From: Nitrospirota bacterium
Lineage (GTDB): Bacteria; Nitrospirota; Nitrospiria; Nitrospirales; Nitrospiraceae
Length of the DNA: 10,375 bases
Direction of reading: 5' to 3'
Assembly (NCBI GenBank): GCA_016235225.1
Contig: JACRLS010000094.1
Location: forward strand, 1 to 10,375
The notes below the pieces were generated by a model. The model saw only the letters and a list, made by a program, of their open reading frames with translations, was not told where the DNA came from and searched no databases. The position numbers were made by a program, and so were the translations under genes. Below are positions 7,602 to 10,375 of the stretch, in pieces (the stretch's first letter is position 1; the number at the start of each line of letters is the position of its first letter).

Positions 7602-7628
7602 ACCCGTTGCAGCAAAAGAGCAACGGGT
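7602..7628 (+). repeat. Palindrome unit A
   Basis: ACCCGTTGC, loop AGCAAAAGA, GCAACGGGT: perfect 9-bp stem with a 9-nt loop, followed by GCCCC. It lies 32 bp after the outer-membrane protein stop, so as RNA it could also end or protect that transcript; no U-tract follows. Confidence 0.8.
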
Positions 7629-7667
7629 GCCCCGGCAGTCGCCTGGCGAGACGGACGCACGGAGCGG

Positions 7668-7753
7668 GGGGACTGGCTCGCTGTCTGCAGCGGTGCCTAT
7701 CCCGTTGCTCTTCAGAACGGGTACAGGCGCCGGGAAGAAGGGCGCCAGTCCCC
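7668..7753 (-). repeat. Palindrome unit B inside a longer concentric palindrome
   Basis: The core CCCGTT (7701-7706) and AACGGG (7716-7721) is flanked by GGTGCCT (7692-7698) and AGGCGCC (7725-7731), and then by GGGGACTGGC (7668-7677) and GCCAGTCCCC (7744-7753). All three pairs share one centre near 7711. The core keeps GCTCTTC, the complement of the conserved loop, but has lost part of one stem arm. Confidence 0.7.
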
Positions 7754-7823
7754 AACAGGATGTTGACCGACCGAGCGGCGAGCCCGCCCGCCTGCATGCA
7801 GCCAACGCCGCATGAAGGCCGGG

Positions 7824-7878
7824 ACCCATTGCAGGGACCAGTTGCAACGAAGAGGCAACAGGTACCCCCGCAATGGGT
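7824..7878 (+). repeat. Palindrome unit C, nested
   Basis: The inner unit is ACCAGTTGC, loop AACGAAGAG, GCAACAGGT (7837-7863), with one A-A mismatch in the stem. It is nested in a second pair, ACCCATTGC (7824-7832) and GCAATGGGT (7870-7878), whose arms match the stem of unit D. Confidence 0.7.
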
Positions 7879-7898
7879 GCCCAGCAGCGTATCGGGGT

Positions 7899-7925
7899 AC
7901 CCATTGCTCTTCTGTTGCAATGGGC
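7899..7925 (-). repeat. Palindrome unit D
   Basis: CCCATTGC (7900-7907), loop TCTTCTGTT, GCAATGGG (7917-7924): 8-bp perfect stem with a 9-nt loop, preceded by GGGGTA. Its reverse complement aligns with unit A, with one base pair changed from G-C to A-T on both arms. Confidence 0.8.
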
Positions 7926-7969
7926 CAAAGCAGCAGAAGCGTTCATGAAAAATGTGAGCTAGGTTGGGA

Positions 7970-8583
7970 CTAGACGACGAGTTCCCAGAAGGTCGCGTGG
8001 CTGAACGTGAACAGGGGCGCTTGGCGGAGTTCGAACCGGCGGAACTCTTCGAGGTAATAATTACGAGCCAGATGAAGGGCGAGACATGTCTCGGGAGTCG
8101 CCGTGCCGCCCGGGCGCCGGCTGGCCAAATGGAGCCCCACGGCTTTACCCTACTCCGCCTTCGTAGCCTCGGCTACGAAGGCCAGGCAGCCGTGGCTTCC
8201 CCAACCTTCGCCAAGGCTTCGGTGGGCCGCCGAAGCTTCAGCGAAGGCGGCTGCGTAGGCAGGTGAATGGCCAGATGCTGGATGGTGTTCCCCTCGTATC
8301 CCTCCTGCACGTCGTAGAACAGATCCCGGACGTTGTAGAAGGTGGCCCACACCCGTTGCCGCGCGGGATGCAAGGGCTGCGCGCCATCCGTGTAATTGTA
8401 GTGGGCGAACTCGAGTTCGATATCGAAGATCCCCCTGGAACTCTGGCTGTAGTCCTCTCCCATTTCGTCCTGTGAGACGACGGTGATGCGTTTGATGAAC
8501 CCGTCGTGAAACTGATTGAAGTGTTCCAGGATTGACTTTGCCTCTTCCATCGATGCGATATCGAAGCGTCTGCCGTCCGTCAT
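7970..8583 (-). pseudogene. Conserved-type hypothetical gene interrupted by a palindromic repeat
   Basis: The frame starts at ATG 8583, with GGGAGG 6 nt upstream, and encodes about 108 normal-looking residues (MTDGRRFDIASMEEAKSIL; FNQFHDGFIKRITVVS; FDIELEFAHYNY; NTIQHLAIHLPT). It then runs into repeat DNA and gains a low-complexity tail (AEALAK- and KLRRP-like residues) before stopping at TAG 8175-8173 inside a hairpin. Beyond the repeat, in another frame, comes a further coding-like stretch of about 60 residues, ending LARNYYLEEFRRFELR and FTFSHATFWELVV, with a stop at 7972-7970. I infer that these are the two halves of one gene, split and frameshifted by the repeat. The alternative is a truncated gene followed by a relic of another. 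I do not recognise a named family. The start overlaps the stop of the upstream membrane-protein gene (ATGA). Confidence 0.65.
8157..8254. repeat. Two-hairpin palindromic repeat within a gene
   Basis: Hairpin 1: GCCTTCGTAGCC, TC, GGCTACGAAGGC (8157-8182), a perfect 12-bp pair. Hairpin 2: CCTTCGC (8205-8211) with GCGAAGG (8241-8247), continued inside by TTCGG and CCGAA arms with a one-base bulge, and outside by GCAGCC (8186-8191) and GGCTGC (8249-8254). It is unrelated in sequence to the array at 7602-7925. It lies exactly where the minus-strand gene loses its protein-like character, so it looks like an inserted extragenic-type palindromic repeat. Confidence 0.75.
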
Positions 8584-9104
8584 CGGTGGCCTCCCGATGA
8601 CGGAATGGCCCGACTCTGCCGCTCGGTGGTCCCCGCGATCCGGTACCGCAAGGCTCCGACGGCTTCCTGGACGGTCGCCGGGCTTGCGTGGACACTCTGA
8701 TAGACCTGACCGGAGGCGGTGGCGATAACCAACCGCCACTGACCTTTGAACGTCGGCATCCGCGTCACCTGGACGATGCCGGCCAACGACAGGTCCTTGG
8801 TTTGCGCCGGCAGAATGTATTGCAGCGATACATGATCGCCACGCAGTTCAACCTCGTAGAATCCGGAAAGGGAAGAGACGTAGAGGGCGCCGAAGATCAC
8901 CCCCGCCACTCCCAGACTGATACTAACACTGATGAAGCTCCGGTGTAGGGAGGCTCCGGCCGACGGGTAGGCGCCCCGCATCAGCCGACAGCTCACATGG
9001 AAGACCACCGCCCCGACGACGGCCGACAGTGCGGAGAAATAGACGAAGGCGACCGTCGCCCCAAGGGGGTCTCCGAATGAGAAACTGGCAGGCGGAGTCG
9101 GCAT
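8580..9104 (-). CDS. Two-TM membrane protein with a bacterial PH-like soluble domain
   Basis: A 174-residue protein. Two hydrophobic segments lie at about 14-37 (LGATVAFVYFSALSAVV) and 57-79 (FISVSISLGVAGVIFGAL), joined by a short basic loop. The remaining 90 residues (YEVELRGDHVSLQYILP; LSLAGIVQVTRMP; WRLVIATASGQVYQSV; TVQEAVGALRYRI) read as a sheet followed by a helix, the pattern of bacterial PH-like domains fused to membrane segments. This fold call is from the pattern only, and the function is unknown. ATG 9104 is preferred; a TTG at 9122 is in frame. The ribosome site is weak (AGG abutting the ATG). The last four bases ATGA contain the start of the interrupted gene downstream, so the two were translationally coupled and probably work together. 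Confidence 0.7.
   Translation of the reverse strand: MPTPPASFSFGDPLGATVAFVYFSALSAVVGAVVFHVSCRLMRGAYPSAGASLHRSFISVSISLGVAGVIFGALYVSSLSGFYEVELRGDHVSLQYILPAQTKDLSLAGIVQVTRMPTFKGQWRLVIATASGQVYQSVHASPATVQEAVGALRYRIAGTTERQSRAIPSSGGHR
8590..8595 (-). promoter_or_regulatory. Ribosome binding site inside the membrane-protein gene
   Basis: GGGAGG, 6 nt before ATG 8583, lying within the last codons of the membrane-protein gene. It fixes the start of the interrupted downstream gene and supports the ATGA-coupled pair. Confidence 0.65.
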
Positions 9105-9455
9105 CCTACGCAGGAATTGCAACCCGTATGCCCCCGTTCGACCCGAGTGATGAGGCTCTGCCCGTCAGCCTCCTCTCATGAAAACAAAGCCCAACCTGCA
9201 TTCCATTGACATCCAGTACTTCCCATTGTGGCGGGGGCGACGGTACAGTTGTACTCAACTGTGGCTGGATTGACACAGCCCCATGGCCCGCTCACAGGGC
9301 GGGCTTCATCTCCTTCCGCCAAGTGTGCTTCCATCCTGCAGGCTCCAGCACGCGCTTTGTTGAGACCGAGGTGATCGCCATGCGATAGGAGGGTCAGCGG
9401 GTAAGCGAGAGTGTCGAGGATCCCCGCGGATTGGCCCCGGAACGGGCAATCGGCG
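9105..9455. other. 351-bp gap with a doubtful small frame and a small inverted repeat
   Basis: On the minus strand a 56-residue frame (9276-9106, GTG start) reads TTVPSPPPQWEVLDVNGMQV in its middle and stops one base before ATG 9104, which would suit a coupled small gene or the remains of one. It has no clear ribosome site and no family I know. ACAGTT (9245-9250) and AACTGT (9257-9262) form a small inverted repeat, and CCCGC and GCGGG near 9287-9302 a GC-rich one without a T-run. The promoter for the membrane-protein gene should lie here, but no good boxes were seen. Confidence 0.3.
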
Positions 9456-10375
9456 TCAGGGAATCGGCGGGGCAAATCGGAGATTGTGCGCATCGAGATT
9501 CAAGAGGTATTCCTGCATCCGTCTTTGCACATCTCCCTTGACCTGCTCGATCACTTTGCTATCGATCTCTAACAGCCCAAGTCCGGTTGGAATTTCATCC
9601 GGGCGAATCACAAAGAGGTTGACGCCCAATTCCTTCGCTCTCGATTGCGCTTCCCTCAGGCGTTGGTGAATATACCGCTCGTTCAAACGCATGAGGACGT
9701 TCAACTCCACGAGGTCCCGGAGCGGATAGGGTTCGACACGAACCGATTGCGCGGGCACATTGAGGAGGATGAACACCGTCTGACACCCAGACTGGAAGGC
9801 GATCTCAACGGGAAGGGGATTGGCCAGGTCCGCATCGAGATAGCGGTAGCCGTCAATTTCCACCATTTCAAACAAGGGATACAGGGCCATCGACGCGCGT
9901 ATGCGCTTATAGAACAGGTCGTGCTTCGCTTTCATGGTTCGCGCGTCATCACCCACCGTCGACGCAAGATCGGCGTCTTTATTGGAAAAGACGACCGTCG
10001 CTCCATCCTCATATCGCTCGGCGAGAATGTCCCAGACGACAGGGCTATCGATCACATGCTGCAGATTGATCCGTTCGGCCAGCCTGGCCAAGAGCGGAAA
10101 CGGGTCAAGGAACGCCTTCATTCTCCTCAACTCGAAGTACCGGTCAAATTCATCGAACGTCTGCTGAATTTCAGGCGCATGCACAAGTCGCCGAAAAGAC
10201 TTCAGTGGAGATGAGAACTCGTCCATGAGGCGGAACAGAAAGCTCACGGATCGGCCCGCGAGGCGGAAGGGCATCCCGACGCATAAGGACATGACCAGGG
10301 GGAAGAATTTCAAGGCTCTCCGGACATCACGGAGGACCGACCCGCTCGGCCCCCAACCCTGCGTGACCTGGGGGA
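9456..10375 (-). CDS. Patatin-like phospholipase, C-terminal part (5' end outside the window)
   Basis: About 305 residues are visible and the frame stays open to the right edge, so the N-terminus is missing. The core patatin block is RIRASMALYPLFEMVEIDG followed by YLDADLANPLPVEI and SGCQTVFIL, where classical patatins have a D-G-G/A motif carrying the catalytic Asp. Here it reads D-A-D. The GxSxG nucleophile and oxyanion-hole Gly would lie upstream and cannot be judged. The tail (LREAQSRAKELGVNLFVIRPDE, then a helix, MQEYLLNLDAHNL) is typical of cytoplasmic patatins. TTG 10313 or internal ATGs could serve as starts only if the protein lacked its nucleophile, so I treat it as continuing. It is unlike the lipoprotein patatin at 3224-5182 in sequence, so the two are not a recent duplication. 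The start is unseen and regulation cannot be told. Confidence 0.8.
   Translation of the reverse strand, partial: PQVTQGWGPSGSVLRDVRRALKFFPLVMSLCVGMPFRLAGRSVSFLFRLMDEFSSPLKSFRRLVHAPEIQQTFDEFDRYFELRRMKAFLDPFPLLARLAERINLQHVIDSPVVWDILAERYEDGATVVFSNKDADLASTVGDDARTMKAKHDLFYKRIRASMALYPLFEMVEIDGYRYLDADLANPLPVEIAFQSGCQTVFILLNVPAQSVRVEPYPLRDLVELNVLMRLNERYIHQRLREAQSRAKELGVNLFVIRPDEIPTGLGLLEIDSKVIEQVKGDVQRRMQEYLLNLDAHNLRFAPPIP

Larger units (their letters stand above)
7602..7925. repeat. Array of four related palindromes (BIME-like)
   Basis: The 400-bp gap between the outer-membrane protein gene and the next minus-strand gene holds four copies of one palindrome in alternating orientation: A (7602-7628), B (7692-7731, inverted), C (7837-7863), D (7899-7925, inverted). 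Read in A's direction the consensus is about ACCCRTTGC, a 9-nt purine-rich loop with AAGA, GCAAYGGGT, then RCCCC. Stems differ by paired changes. The layout resembles bacterial interspersed mosaic elements built from REP palindromes, but the sequence does not match a REP family I know. The short frames that can be read through it on both strands begin and end alike only because the DNA is palindromic. Confidence 0.8.

Noticed and set aside
7602..7925. CRISPR array
   Set aside because: The units are palindromes in alternating orientation with unequal spacing (about 35 to 105 bp). CRISPR repeats are directly repeated with uniform spacers, and no cas gene is present.
7602..7925. Insertion sequence or MITE with terminal inverted repeats formed by units A and D
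   Set aside because: A and D could be read as terminal inverted repeats of a roughly 324-bp element, but B and C have the same motif inside. I saw no target-site duplication, so a mosaic repeat array fits better.
7566..7948. Several 110-125-residue open frames on both strands, some starting MQQKSNG and ending with LLFCCNG
   Set aside because: The likeness between plus and minus frames is produced by the palindromic DNA. Composition is Cys/Arg/Pro-rich and there is no proper ribosome site.
8150..8695. 181-residue minus-strand frame overlapping the interrupted gene
   Set aside because: It is out of frame with the motif-bearing segment, Arg/Gly-rich, and has no ribosome site. The frame starting at 8583 has a good site and protein-like composition.

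Overview
The window looks like chromosomal DNA of a GC-rich, Gram-negative bacterium. It encodes an outer-membrane beta-barrel protein ending in Phe, an exported protein with a Sec signal peptide and a patatin with a lipoprotein-like signal. The gene styles (tandem cupredoxin, NTF2-like exported protein, large patatins) would fit Nitrospira or relatives, but that is an impression and no marker gene here proves it.

Layout, left to right. 1-841 (minus): an RluE-type 23S rRNA pseudouridine synthase, then the start of a small basic protein with a ribbon-helix-helix-like stretch, cut by the window edge. 1021-1524 (plus): a small membrane-anchored protein. 1624-6517 (all minus; transcription order is right to left): a BaiN/HI0933-family flavoprotein, a patatin-like lipoprotein gene broken by an in-frame amber codon and two frameshifts, an antibiotic-biosynthesis-monooxygenase-like gene with one frameshift, and a secreted protein with two cupredoxin domains. 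6886-7569 (plus): an outer-membrane beta-barrel protein. 7602-7925: a gene-free array of four related palindromes. 7970-9104 (minus): a two-TM membrane protein whose stop overlaps the start of a conserved-type gene that is interrupted by a different palindromic repeat. 9456-10375 (minus): the C-terminal part of a second, unrelated patatin whose N-terminus lies outside the window.

Two themes stand out. First, gene disruption is concentrated here: three minus-strand genes are broken, and all three frameshifts lie in 5-nt homopolymers, so sequencing error must be separated from true decay; the amber codon and the repeat insertion are not explained that way. Second, two distinct palindromic repeat families occur within about 650 bp (7602-8247). 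The first shows compensatory stem changes around a conserved 9-nt loop, which points to a selected structure. I saw no complete new defence or biosynthetic system; the palindrome array is the best candidate for something undescribed.
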